Source of the DNA: Teichococcus aestuarii
GTDB taxonomy: Bacteria > Pseudomonadota > Alphaproteobacteria > Acetobacterales > Acetobacteraceae
Direction of reading: 5' to 3'
Assembly: GCF_003116135.1 (NCBI RefSeq)
Contig: NZ_PDOA01000017.1
Span: forward strand, 1-64,000
DNA: 64,000 nucleotides
This document shows positions 49,770 through 57,690 of the stretch, piece after piece (position 1 is the stretch's first letter; the number at the start of each line of letters is the position of its first letter). A program made the translations under genes and the position numbers. The notes below the pieces were generated by a model. It made no database searches. It was given only the letters and a program-made list of their open reading frames with translations, and had not been told where the DNA came from.

Positions 49770-50726
49770 ATGAAACGCTTCCAGGACCTGACGGAGGCCG
49801 AGACCCTCGCCCTGGCGGTCGCCAATGAGGAGGAGGATGCCCGCATCTACCGCAGCTTCGCGCTGCGGCTGCGGGCCAGCTACCCCGCCTCCGCCGCGCT
49901 GTTCGACGCGATGGCGGCGGAGGAGGAGGAGCACCGCCACCGCCTGCTGACCCTCTACGAAGCGAAGTTCGGGCGGGAGATGCCCTACATCACCCGGCAG
50001 GATGTGCGCGGCTTCATGAAGCGCCGCCCGGTCTGGCTGATGCGGGATCTGCGGATCGAGACGGTGCGCGCCCAGGCGGCGCTGATGGAACGCGAGGCCG
50101 GCCAGTTCTATGCCCGTGCCGCCGAGCGCGCGCGTGACACCGAGGTGCGCCGCCTGCTCGGCGACCTCGCCGAGATCGAGCAGAAGCACGAGGACCGCGC
50201 CGCGGCGCTGGAGGCCGAGCTGCTGCCCGCCGACGCCCGCAGCGCCGAGGATGCCGAGGCGCGGCGGATGCTGCTGCTGCAGGTGGTGCAGCCGGGCCTG
50301 GCGGGGCTGATCGACGGCTCCGTCTCCACACTGGCGCCGATCTTCGCCGCCGCCTTCGTCACGCAGAACTCGGGCGATGCCTTCGTCGTCGGCCTCGCCG
50401 CCTCCATCGGCGCCGGCATCAGCATGGGGCTGACCGAGGCGCTCTCGGACGATGGCGAGATCACCGGGCGCGGCCATCCCTGGCTGCGCGGCGGCGTCTG
50501 CGGCGTGATGACGACGCTGGGCGGCCTCGGCCACACCCTGCCGTATCTGATCCCGGATTTCTGGACCGCCACGGCGGTGGCCGGCGTGATCGTGGCGCTG
50601 GAGCTGTTCGCCATCGCCTGGATCCGCTGGCGCTACATGGAGACGCCCTTCACCAGCGCCATCGTGCAGGTGGTGCTGGGCGGCGTGCTGGTGCTGCTGA
50701 CGGGCATCTTCATCGGCAGCGCCTGA
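49770..50726 (+). CDS. mbfA: MbfA-type iron exporter (ferritin-like domain fused to VIT1-like membrane domain)
   Basis: 318 residues. The first 165 form an erythrin/ferritin-like helical bundle with iron-ligand motifs ANEEEDARIY, AAEEEEHRHRL, EREAGQFYARAAE and EIEQKHEDR. The remaining part carries about five membrane helices resembling the yeast vacuolar iron transporter Ccc1/VIT1 (LIDGSVSTLAPIFAAAF, GLAASIGAGISMGLTEALSDDG). Family members export iron and protect from iron or peroxide stress. CAGGAGA precedes ATG 49770 by nine bases. Confidence 0.93.
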   Translation: MKRFQDLTEAETLALAVANEEEDARIYRSFALRLRASYPASAALFDAMAAEEEEHRHRLLTLYEAKFGREMPYITRQDVRGFMKRRPVWLMRDLRIETVRAQAALMEREAGQFYARAAERARDTEVRRLLGDLAEIEQKHEDRAAALEAELLPADARSAEDAEARRMLLLQVVQPGLAGLIDGSVSTLAPIFAAAFVTQNSGDAFVVGLAASIGAGISMGLTEALSDDGEITGRGHPWLRGGVCGVMTTLGGLGHTLPYLIPDFWTATAVAGVIVALELFAIAWIRWRYMETPFTSAIVQVVLGGVLVLLTGIFIGSA

Positions 50727-50750
50727 AGGGGCCGCGCCACCCCTTCAGGC
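50721..50750. terminator. Hairpin containing both stop codons of convergent genes
   Basis: GCCTGAAGGGG and CCCCTTCAGGC form an 11-bp perfect stem around CCGCGCCA. The mbfA stop lies in the left arm, and the stop of the convergent ABC gene, on the opposite strand, lies in the right arm. Confidence 0.7.
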
Positions 50751-52469
50751 GGGACCGATCCGCCCCTCCGAAAGGCGCAGCACCCGGTCGTGGTGGCGCA
50801 CCACGGCGGGGCGGTGAGCGATGGAGAGGATGGCGGTCTCCGGCAGCTCGCGCCGCAGCGTGGCGTAGAGATGCTCCTCCGCCTCCGGGTCGAGGCTGGC
50901 CGTCGCCTCGTCGAGGAACAGCCAGCGCGGCTTCAGCAGCAGGGCGCGGGCCAGCGCCAGCCGCTGCTGCTCGCCGCCCGAGAGGCGGCGCTCCCAGGGC
51001 TCCACCGCGTCCAGCCGGCCGCGCAGCGCGCCGAGGCCGGCCTGTTCCAACGCCGCCACTACCGCCGCCTCCGGATACCCTGCCGCATCATGCGGGTAGC
51101 AGATGGCGGCGCGCAGCGTGCCGAGCGGGATGTAGGGGCGCTGCGGCAGGAACAGCGCCTCGCCCGGCGGCAGCGCGATGCGCCCGGTGCCGAAGGGCCA
51201 GATGCCGGCGAGCGCCCGGAACAGGGTGGACTTGCCGCTGCCCGAGGCGCCGGTGATGACCACCGCCTCGCCTGGCGCCAGGTGCAGCGCGGCATCCTGT
51301 GTCAGGGCGCGGCCACCGGGCAGGGCGATGGAGAGCGCCTCCACCCGCAGCCCGTCGCCGCCGCCGGCGGTGAGGGAGGGGCCTTCCCCGGCCGCGTCCT
51401 GCGCCGCCCGCAGGGCGCGCTGGAAGCCGGTGAGGCGCTCCACCGTGGCGCGCCACTCGGTCAGCCGCGCGTAGTTGGTGACGATCCAGGAGAGCGAGCC
51501 CTGCACCTCGCCGAAGGCGGAGGAGGTCTGGATTAGCCCGCCGAGCTGGATGCGCCCGGCGAAGAAGGCGGGCGCCGCGACGACGATGGGAAAGATGACC
51601 GCGAGCTGCCCGTAGCCCGCGGTGAAGAAGGTGAGCTGCTTGGTGGCGCGCATGATGCCCCACCAGTTCTGGATGACGGCGCCGAAGCGGGCCAGCAGGC
51701 CGCGCTTCTCCTGCGCCTCGCCGCCATGCAGCGCCACGCCCTCCATGGTCTCGCGGAAGCGCACCAGGGCGTAGCGGAAATCCGCCTCCACCCGCTGCTG
51801 CAGGAAGTTCAGCCCGATCAGCTTGCGGCCGATCAGGTGCGCCAGCCAGGTGCCGAGCCCGGCATAGAGCAGCGCCACCCACACCATGTAGCCGGGGATG
51901 GAGAGGCCGAAGACCTCCATCGGCCCCGACAGGCCCCACAGCACCACCACGAAGGAGGCCAGCGTCACCACCGCGTTCATCAGCCCGAGGCCGAGGACGA
52001 GGGTGCCGTCCACATAGAGGCGGGTGTCGTCGGCGATGCGCTGGTCGGGGTTGTCGGTGCCGGCATCGGTCAGCGCGATGCGGTAATAGGCGCGCTTCTC
52101 CAGCCAGCCGGAGAGCATCCGGTCGGTCAGCCAGCGGCGCCAGCGGATCTGCAGCGCCTGCTGGAGATACAGCGCATAGACGCCCACCAGGATGTAGGCC
52201 GCGGCAATGAGCGAGAAGCCGGGCATGAAGCCTTCCTCGCCGCCCTGGCCCCACAGGATCAGCCCGGTGAAGGCCGCGAAGTCCTTGGCCTCCAGCGCGT
52301 TGTAGAAGGCGCGCTGCCAGTAGGTGAGCAGCACGCCCATGCCCACCAGCGCCAGGTTCAGCAGCACGACCACGGCCAGCAGGCCACGCGCGCGCCAGCG
52401 TTCCTCGCTGTTCCAGTAGGGGCGCGCCAGCGCCCAGGCCTCGCCGAGGAAGGGAAGGATGCGCCGCAT
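50745..52469 (-). CDS. ABC transporter of the SbmA/BacA-YddA type (fused permease/ATPase)
   Basis: 574 residues. The N-terminal SbmA/BacA-like membrane domain ([31 protein letters not shown]) is followed by a nucleotide-binding domain from about 370: Walker [10 protein letters not shown], signature LSGGEQQR, Walker [13 protein letters not shown]. YddA-type proteins transport peptides, vitamins or fatty acyl compounds. GAGGTCGC precedes ATG 52469. The downstream end overlaps the hairpin shared with mbfA. Confidence 0.92.
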   Translation of the reverse strand: MRRILPFLGEAWALARPYWNSEERWRARGLLAVVVLLNLALVGMGVLLTYWQRAFYNALEAKDFAAFTGLILWGQGGEEGFMPGFSLIAAAYILVGVYALYLQQALQIRWRRWLTDRMLSGWLEKRAYYRIALTDAGTDNPDQRIADDTRLYVDGTLVLGLGLMNAVVTLASFVVVLWGLSGPMEVFGLSIPGYMVWVALLYAGLGTWLAHLIGRKLIGLNFLQQRVEADFRYALVRFRETMEGVALHGGEAQEKRGLLARFGAVIQNWWGIMRATKQLTFFTAGYGQLAVIFPIVVAAPAFFAGRIQLGGLIQTSSAFGEVQGSLSWIVTNYARLTEWRATVERLTGFQRALRAAQDAAGEGPSLTAGGGDGLRVEALSIALPGGRALTQDAALHLAPGEAVVITGASGSGKSTLFRALAGIWPFGTGRIALPPGEALFLPQRPYIPLGTLRAAICYPHDAAGYPEAAVVAALEQAGLGALRGRLDAVEPWERRLSGGEQQRLALARALLLKPRWLFLDEATASLDPEAEEHLYATLRRELPETAILSIAHRPAVVRHHDRVLRLSEGRIGPA

Positions 52470-52509
52470 GGAAAAGCGACCTCGCAGGTGAAGGGAAGCG
52501 GCCCGCGCG

Positions 52510-52785
52510 TCAGGCCGCGCCGGCGGCGCGCAGGCGGATGACGCCGCGCACCTCCTCGGCCGGCACCGGCTTGCCCTTGCGCAGGATCTCGATGCGCCCT
52601 TCCTTCTGCAGCTTCAGCGCGGCGTGGCGCACGGGTGTCATCAGGCTGCGCCATTGCGGGTCCGGCATCAGGGCGCGCGCCACCTCGCTCGGGCAGATAG
52701 ACTTGCCGGGGCCGCAGGCGGCGGTCTGGCGCAGGATCTCCTCTCCCAGCGCCTCGAGGGAGGGGCGTTTCGGCTCGGCGGACAT
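52510..52785 (-). CDS. DUF3253 small protein
   Basis: 91 residues with the DUF3253 pattern: [52 protein letters not shown]. The shape suggests a winged-helix fold with possible nucleic-acid binding. ATG 52785 was chosen over a start nine bases upstream because AGGAG lies eight bases before it. It is between the DHA2 exporter and the ABC transporter on the same strand, so co-transcription is likely. Confidence 0.88.
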   Translation of the reverse strand: MSAEPKRPSLEALGEEILRQTAACGPGKSICPSEVARALMPDPQWRSLMTPVRHAALKLQKEGRIEILRKGKPVPAEEVRGVIRLRAAGAA

Positions 52786-52810
52786 GGGCGGCACTCCTGG
52801 CAGGGCGATC

Positions 52811-54169
52811 TCAGCGGATGCGGGGTGTGAGGCGTGTGAAGCTGATCAGCGCCGCGCCGGCGGCGATGGTGGCGGCGACGCCGAGCGCCGCCGTGGCGCC
52901 ATTCTCCCCGGCCAGCCGCAAGGTCAAGGCCGCCATCGCCGCGCCGCTGGTCTGCCCCAGCAGGCGGGAGGTGGAGAGCATGCCACTGGCGCCGCCGCTG
53001 CGCTCGCGCGGGGCGGAGGAGAGGAGGGTGCGGTTGTTGGGGCTCTGGAACAGCCCGAAGCCGAGGCCGCACAGCGCCATGCGCCAGCCGATGTCGAGAG
53101 CGGTGGGCGCCTCGGGCAGCCAGGCCAGCAGCGCCAGCCCTGTGGCCATCAGCCCGAGGCCGAGGCCGCCCAGCAAACCTGCCGGCAGCTTGTCGGAGGC
53201 ACGCCCGGCCAGCGGCGAGACGATGATGAGCACCAGCGGCCAGGGTGTCATCAGCAGCCCCGTCTCCACCTGGCTGCGGCCGAGGCCGTGCTGGAGGAAG
53301 AAGGGCAGGGCCACGAAGGCCAGCATCTGCGCCGCGAAGGAGCAGATGGCGGTGGCGACCGACAGGGCGAAGATGGGGATGCGCAGCAGATCCACCGGCA
53401 GCAGCGGCGCCGGCCGCCCGGCCTGGCGCCGCACCAGGGCGATGCCGGCCGCCACGCCGCCGGCCAGGATCAGCCCCGCCTGCCAGGGGGCGGCGCCGCG
53501 GGCGAACTGCTCCAGCGCCGTCATCACCAGGCCGAAGGTGGCGGCGCTGAGCAGGGCGCTGGCCGCGTCGAAGCGGCGCCGGGCGCGCGGCGTGGCGGGC
53601 AGGAAGCGGATGGCGAGCAGCAGCGCCAGCGCCCCCACCGGGATGTTGACGGCGAAGATCCAGGGCCAGTGCGCCACGCTCAGGATGCCCGCCGCCACCG
53701 TCGGCCCGAGCACGGAGGAGATGGCCACCACCAGCGCGTTGACACCCACGCCCTGCCCCAGCAGGCGCTGCGGATAGATGAAGCGCACCAGCGCGGTGTT
53801 GACGCTCATCAGCCCGGCGGCGCCCAGCCCCTGCACGGCCCGCGCGGTGGCGAGGCCGGTGAGGGAATCGGCCATGGCGCAGAACAGCGAGGCGATGACG
53901 AACAGCGCCAGCCCCGTGCGGTACACCTTCTCATGCCCGATCAGCTCGCCCAGCGAGGCCAGCGGCAGCAACGCCATCACCACGGCGATCTGGTAGGCGT
54001 TCACCACCAGGATGGCGTCGGAAGGCGGCACGCGCAGATCGGCCGCGATGGCGGGGAGGGCGACATTGGCGATGGAGGAATCCATGACCGCCATGGCGAT
54101 GGAGACGGCGAGCGCCAGGACCGCCCAGAGCCGCTGCGGCTGCGGCAGGCCATCGTTTTCCTCTTGCAT
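52811..54169 (-). CDS. MFS drug exporter, DHA2-type
   Basis: 452 residues with about 14 membrane helices. The first helix carries MAVMDSSIANVALPAI and motif C appears as LGPTVAAGIL, both usual for drug:H+ antiporters of the DHA2 group (EmrB/QacA-like). Substrate unknown. AGGAGGAAA precedes ATG 54169. No regulator or membrane-fusion partner gene is adjacent. The stop is 25 bases before the DUF3253 start. Confidence 0.9.
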   Translation of the reverse strand: MQEENDGLPQPQRLWAVLALAVSIAMAVMDSSIANVALPAIAADLRVPPSDAILVVNAYQIAVVMALLPLASLGELIGHEKVYRTGLALFVIASLFCAMADSLTGLATARAVQGLGAAGLMSVNTALVRFIYPQRLLGQGVGVNALVVAISSVLGPTVAAGILSVAHWPWIFAVNIPVGALALLLAIRFLPATPRARRRFDAASALLSAATFGLVMTALEQFARGAAPWQAGLILAGGVAAGIALVRRQAGRPAPLLPVDLLRIPIFALSVATAICSFAAQMLAFVALPFFLQHGLGRSQVETGLLMTPWPLVLIIVSPLAGRASDKLPAGLLGGLGLGLMATGLALLAWLPEAPTALDIGWRMALCGLGFGLFQSPNNRTLLSSAPRERSGGASGMLSTSRLLGQTSGAAMAALTLRLAGENGATAALGVAATIAAGAALISFTRLTPRIR

Positions 54170-54288
54170 CCGGCGCCGTTTCCTCCTGTGGGGGCAGAGG
54201 CGCCGACCATGCGCCCGGGCACGCCCCGGCGCCAGAGGGCGGGGCCGGGGGACGGGGCTGCGGGGCGCGCAGGGCAGCGCGCCCGCCC

Positions 54289-55044
54289 TCAGGCGTAGGC
54301 GCGCTCCACCCGCGGGCCGGGCGGCGGATTGCTGGCGATCTCGCGGATGATCTTGCGCCGCACCGCGCCCTCGAAGGCCTGGAAGCCCTCCGCCACCATC
54401 AGGAAGGCGCCCGGGCCGCCGATGACCTCGTCCCGGTAGTAGTCGTCGAGCGGCGGGGTGAGGTTGGCGAACTGCGCGGGGGGCGGGGTGCGGTCCAGCA
54501 CCGCCAGGCCGTTCAGGATGATGCCCCGGGACAGCGCGTCGGCGCGCGCCTGGGCCAGCGGCCGGCCGGAGTTGTTCACGCCGTCGCCGGAGATGTCCAC
54601 CACCTGGCGCGTGCCCTCATAGCCCTGGCCGAACAGCGTGGCCGCGTAGTCGATGGCGGCGGAGATCGAGGTGTAGAGGTGCGTGCGGCGCGGCGCGGCG
54701 TCGATGGCGGCGGCGAAGCGCTCGCCGCTCTCCCGCCCGTCGATGCGCGCCCAGGGCACCAGCAGCTCCTGCACGTTCCAGTCGGACCAGGTGAAGAAGC
54801 ATACGGCGATGGAACCGATCGCCCCGCGCGCGATGCCGTCCAGCAGGCGCGGGTCCCGGAAGGCGGCGGCATAGCCGCGGAATTGCAGCTCCTGCTCCTC
54901 CGCGTCCACCGAGCGGCTGACATCCACCGCCAGCGCCAGCTCCACATCGACCGGCTCCACCGCCCTGGCCCGGCCCGCGGCCAGGAGGGCGGGCGCCGCC
55001 AGCAGCCCCGCCGAGGCATGGCGGACAAAATCCCTACGTCGCAT
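54289..55044 (-). CDS. DUF1194 von Willebrand factor A-like exported protein
   Basis: 251 residues. An N-terminal MRRRDFVRHASAG followed by a hydrophobic stretch ending AAGRARA is a probable twin-arginine signal. The vWA domain has the MIDAS start LAVDVSRSVD and VVDISGDGVNNSG. DUF1194 proteins are periplasmic, of unknown function, and have a metal-ion-dependent adhesion-like site. The gene stands alone, with a 119-base spacer to the DHA2 exporter. Confidence 0.88.
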   Translation of the reverse strand: MRRRDFVRHASAGLLAAPALLAAGRARAVEPVDVELALAVDVSRSVDAEEQELQFRGYAAAFRDPRLLDGIARGAIGSIAVCFFTWSDWNVQELLVPWARIDGRESGERFAAAIDAAPRRTHLYTSISAAIDYAATLFGQGYEGTRQVVDISGDGVNNSGRPLAQARADALSRGIILNGLAVLDRTPPPAQFANLTPPLDDYYRDEVIGGPGAFLMVAEGFQAFEGAVRRKIIREIASNPPPGPRVERAYA

Positions 55045-55235
55045 CCGACTCTCCGTCAGTCGAGGCCGTGCACGGCTTTCCCTCAGTCTCAGACTAGGGG
55101 AGAATTTTTGTGCGCTGCAACATGAGAGATGTCATGGCTGTGTCTCACGCCATGCGGGGCGAATTCGGCGCCCGGGGCGGCAACCCATGGCCGCCCCGCC
55201 CGCTTCTCTATCCTTGAACAGGAGTGAGGGACCCC

Positions 55236-55457
55236 ATGCGAGTCCAAGGCCTGCCAGACACCGGCATCCGGGCGCAGATCCCGATCCCGCCGACCGATCC
55301 GCCGGCGCCGATGCCGCCGCCCGGCGAGCCGCCGGGCCCGGACCTGCCGGAGCCGCCGATCGACGAGCCGCCGGGGCCGGACCAGCCGACGCCGGATGCG
55401 CCCGACATCCCGCCGCTCGGGGATCCGCCGGGCGACCCGCCCACGCGGATGAACTGA
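55236..55457 (+). CDS. Proline-rich 73-residue protein, unknown function
   Basis: Small protein beginning MRVQGLPDTGIRAQIPIPP and then consisting almost entirely of Pro, Gly, Asp and Glu in PPGPDxPEPP-like repeats. Roughly two residues in five are proline. It lacks a signal peptide and would be extended and acidic. AGGAG and GTGAGG sit upstream of ATG 55236, and a near-perfect intrinsic terminator follows, so it looks like a real expressed unit. I do not recognise a family. Confidence 0.6.
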   Translation: MRVQGLPDTGIRAQIPIPPTDPPAPMPPPGEPPGPDLPEPPIDEPPGPDQPTPDAPDIPPLGDPPGDPPTRMN

Positions 55458-55477
55458 GGGATTACACCCACCCGGCC

Positions 55478-55509
55478 GGGCGGGGCGCCATGGCGCCCCG
55501 CCCTTTTTT
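55478..55509 (+). terminator. Intrinsic terminator of the proline-rich gene
   Basis: A 13-bp perfect palindrome (GGGCGGGGCGCCA / TGGCGCCCCGCCC, 55478-55503) is followed by six T residues (55504-55509). It is the most classical terminator in the window. Confidence 0.9.
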
Positions 55510-55547
55510 CATGCCGCCGCCGCGCGGAGGGCGGCATGAAAAAAGGG
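55501..55547. repeat. 18-bp perfect inverted repeat linking the two terminators
   Basis: 55501-55518 and 55530-55547 are exact reverse complements around an 11-base centre. Each arm includes the T-run of one terminator and a CATGCCGCC block. The element is therefore symmetric for both convergent transcripts. Confidence 0.85.
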
Positions 55548-55564
55548 GCGCCTCGCGGCGCCCC
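55539..55564 (-). terminator. Intrinsic terminator of the OmpA-like gene
   Basis: Read on the minus strand, GGGGCGCC-GCGA-GGCGCCCC (55564-55545) is followed by six T residues (55544-55539). It lies 33 bases after the OmpA-like stop. Confidence 0.85.
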
Positions 55565-55596
55565 CCTCTCGTTCCGTGCGGAACCGGCCTGCGTGA

Positions 55597-56817
55597 TCAG
55601 CGCAGGACGATCTCGACGCGGCGGTTCTGCGGCTCGCGCACGCCGTCGGCCGTCGGCACCAGCGGGCGGCTCTCGCCGAAGGCCTGCACGCCGATGGCGG
55701 AGCGGGCGACACCGAGGCGGACCAGCTCGGCGGCGACCGCATCGGCGCGGCGCTGCGAGAGGCGCTGGTTGTACTGCGGCGAGCCCGAGCGGTCGGCGTG
55801 GCCGGCGATCTCGATGCGGGTGGTCTGCACGCGGCTGCTGTTCTGGGCGGCCTCGGCGATGATCTGGCGGGCGCGGTCCGTCAGGTCGGCGCGGTCGAAG
55901 TCGAAGAACACCAGATAGGTGCGGGCCGGAGCCGGGGCAGCGGCGGGCGCGGGGGCCACGACCGGCACGGGCGCGGCCGGCACCGGCTGGTTGAAGGCGT
56001 AGCGCAGGCCCAGCATGGCGGAGTGGTTGTGCGCCTGGTCCACCTCGTAGCTGCCGCGCGAGACGACGCCGCCCGCCGGGTTGCGCACCGTGCCGTCGAA
56101 CTTGGTCTGCAGCGCGCCCGTGTAGCGGTACTCGGCGGTGACCGAGAGGCCCGGCACGGCGGTGATCGGGAAGGCCAGGCCGGCGATGCCCTGATAGGCG
56201 AACTGGCCGGCGGAGTCATCGATGCGGACGCTGTTGGCGCCGGCCGGCAGGCGGGCGCCGCTGGCTTCCAGCTCCGTCCACATGTAGCCCACGCCACCGC
56301 CGATGTAGGGAACGACGGCCACCGGCATGTTCGGGAACCAGCGCGGCAGCTGGAAGTCGTAGAACACGTTCGCCATCACGGCGTACTGCTGCATGTCGCC
56401 GTCGATGTTGCGGAAGGCCACGCCCGGCGCGCCGCCGGCGCGGTTCTGGAAGCCGCCCAGGCGGTCGACGTTGTTGTAGCGGTAGCTGCCCTCGATCTCG
56501 GTGCGGAAGCCGTTGCCAAAGCCGTAGCCGACCGAGAGGGCGCCCATGAAGCCCTCCTCGAAGCCGAGGTTGCCCTGGCGGTTGCCCGAGGTGCCGTCGA
56601 AGTAGGCGGCGTTGCCGCCCTGGGCCGTCAGGCCACGCGCGTCGGAGTGGTTCCAGCCGGCGCCGGCGCCGATATAGACGCCCGAGACCGGCTCGGCCGC
56701 GGCGGTCGGCAGCCAGCCCATGGGCGAGTACCAGGGAGAGGAAGAGGTGCCCTGGGCAAGGGCAACGCCCGGCGTGGCGAGGACGGTGGCGGCGAGAAGC
56801 AGGCGACGAAGCGTCAT
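55597..56817 (-). CDS. OmpA-family outer-membrane beta-barrel protein
   Basis: 406 residues. A signal peptide (LRRLLLAATVLATPGVALA) precedes an eight-strand-type barrel (VYIGAGAGWNHSD, SVGYGFGNGFRTEIEGSYRY, VPYIGGGVGYMW). Then comes a Pro/Ala linker, and an OmpA peptidoglycan-binding domain from about 290 with VFFDFDRADLT, IEIAGHADRSGS and RRADAVAAELVRLGV. ATG 56817 is used: AAGGA is eight bases away from it but only two bases from ATG 56823. A single gene bounded by its own terminator. Confidence 0.92.
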   Translation of the reverse strand: MTLRRLLLAATVLATPGVALAQGTSSSPWYSPMGWLPTAAAEPVSGVYIGAGAGWNHSDARGLTAQGGNAAYFDGTSGNRQGNLGFEEGFMGALSVGYGFGNGFRTEIEGSYRYNNVDRLGGFQNRAGGAPGVAFRNIDGDMQQYAVMANVFYDFQLPRWFPNMPVAVVPYIGGGVGYMWTELEASGARLPAGANSVRIDDSAGQFAYQGIAGLAFPITAVPGLSVTAEYRYTGALQTKFDGTVRNPAGGVVSRGSYEVDQAHNHSAMLGLRYAFNQPVPAAPVPVVAPAPAAAPAPARTYLVFFDFDRADLTDRARQIIAEAAQNSSRVQTTRIEIAGHADRSGSPQYNQRLSQRRADAVAAELVRLGVARSAIGVQAFGESRPLVPTADGVREPQNRRVEIVLR

Positions 56818-57111
56818 GGTCATATTCCTTGGCAACCCAGTGGACGGGCGCAGGGAAAACCAGGGTTTCATCTCCAAGTTGCGGTACGGTTTTGCAATGA
56901 ATGGGGCCTGTGGCGAAACTGTCACAGAGTTCGGTCCAGACTGGTTAAATTGCTGTTTTAGGCAGGAAATCGCCCTGCGAGCCTGGGTGGGACAGCGCAC
57001 GATGCGGCGGCGGGGCGGTGCCGCCCACGCCGCGGCGCGGGGAAGGCCGGATTCGGCGCACGTTCTTGTGAATCGGGCGCAGCGAAACCGGCCCCGCCGC
57101 CGGGCCGGCCT
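56818..57111. other. 294-base intergenic region upstream of the OmpA-like gene
   Basis: The part next to the gene is comparatively AT-rich (AAAACCAGGGTTTCATC; TTTTGCAATGAATGG; GGTTAAATTGCTGTTTTAGG), as expected for a strong minus-strand promoter with a long leader. I see no gene here. The right-hand 50 bases are GC-rich and include a CCGGCCC/GGGCCGG stem after the DUF924 stop. Confidence 0.5.
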
Positions 57112-57690
57112 TCAGAAGCCGGCGCCGGGCTGCGCGAGATAGGCGGCCTCGGCGGCGGTGTCCGCCCGCCCCAGCGCCGCGTTCCGGTGCGGGAAGCGGC
57201 CGAAGCGGCGGATCACTGCCCGGTGCCGCCAGGCATAGTCGATGACGCCGCCGGGCTGGCGGGACGGCGCGTGGTCCCGCAGGCCCTCGAACAGTGCGAC
57301 GGAAAGCTCCTGGTCGGTCATCGCCTCGGAATGCTCGAAGGGCAGGTAGAGGAAGCTCCGCTGCACCGGGTGCAGCGCCAGGTCGTGCCGCCGCTCCAGC
57401 ACCACCTGGCGGGCGGTGGCGCGGGCATGGGCATCGCTGGCGAAGGCCCGCGGCGTGCTGCGGAACAGGTTGCGGGGGAACTGGTCGAGCAGGATCATCA
57501 GCGCCAGGCCGCCCTCCGGCGTCTCCGCCCAGCCATCCAGCGCCCCCTCCCGCGCCGGGTCCACCGCCGCGCCGAAGCGGGCGCGGATGGCCTCGTCGAA
57601 GGCGTCGTCACGCTGGAACCAGCGGGGGCGGAACACCGTGGCGTCGTCGCCGAACCAGAAGCCGAGGACATCCGGCGGGGAGAGGCTCAT
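57112..57690 (-). CDS. DUF924 family protein
   Basis: 192 residues beginning MSLSPPDVLGFWFGDDA. Other family marks are GLALMILLDQFPRNLFR, ASDAHARATARQV, FLYLPFEHSE and FGRFPHRNAALGR. The family is all-helical (TPR-like) with no established function. The start overlaps the stop of the FAD/Fe-S dehydrogenase gene by four bases (ATGA), so the two are co-translated. Confidence 0.9.
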   Translation of the reverse strand: MSLSPPDVLGFWFGDDATVFRPRWFQRDDAFDEAIRARFGAAVDPAREGALDGWAETPEGGLALMILLDQFPRNLFRSTPRAFASDAHARATARQVVLERRHDLALHPVQRSFLYLPFEHSEAMTDQELSVALFEGLRDHAPSRQPGGVIDYAWRHRAVIRRFGRFPHRNAALGRADTAAEAAYLAQPGAGF

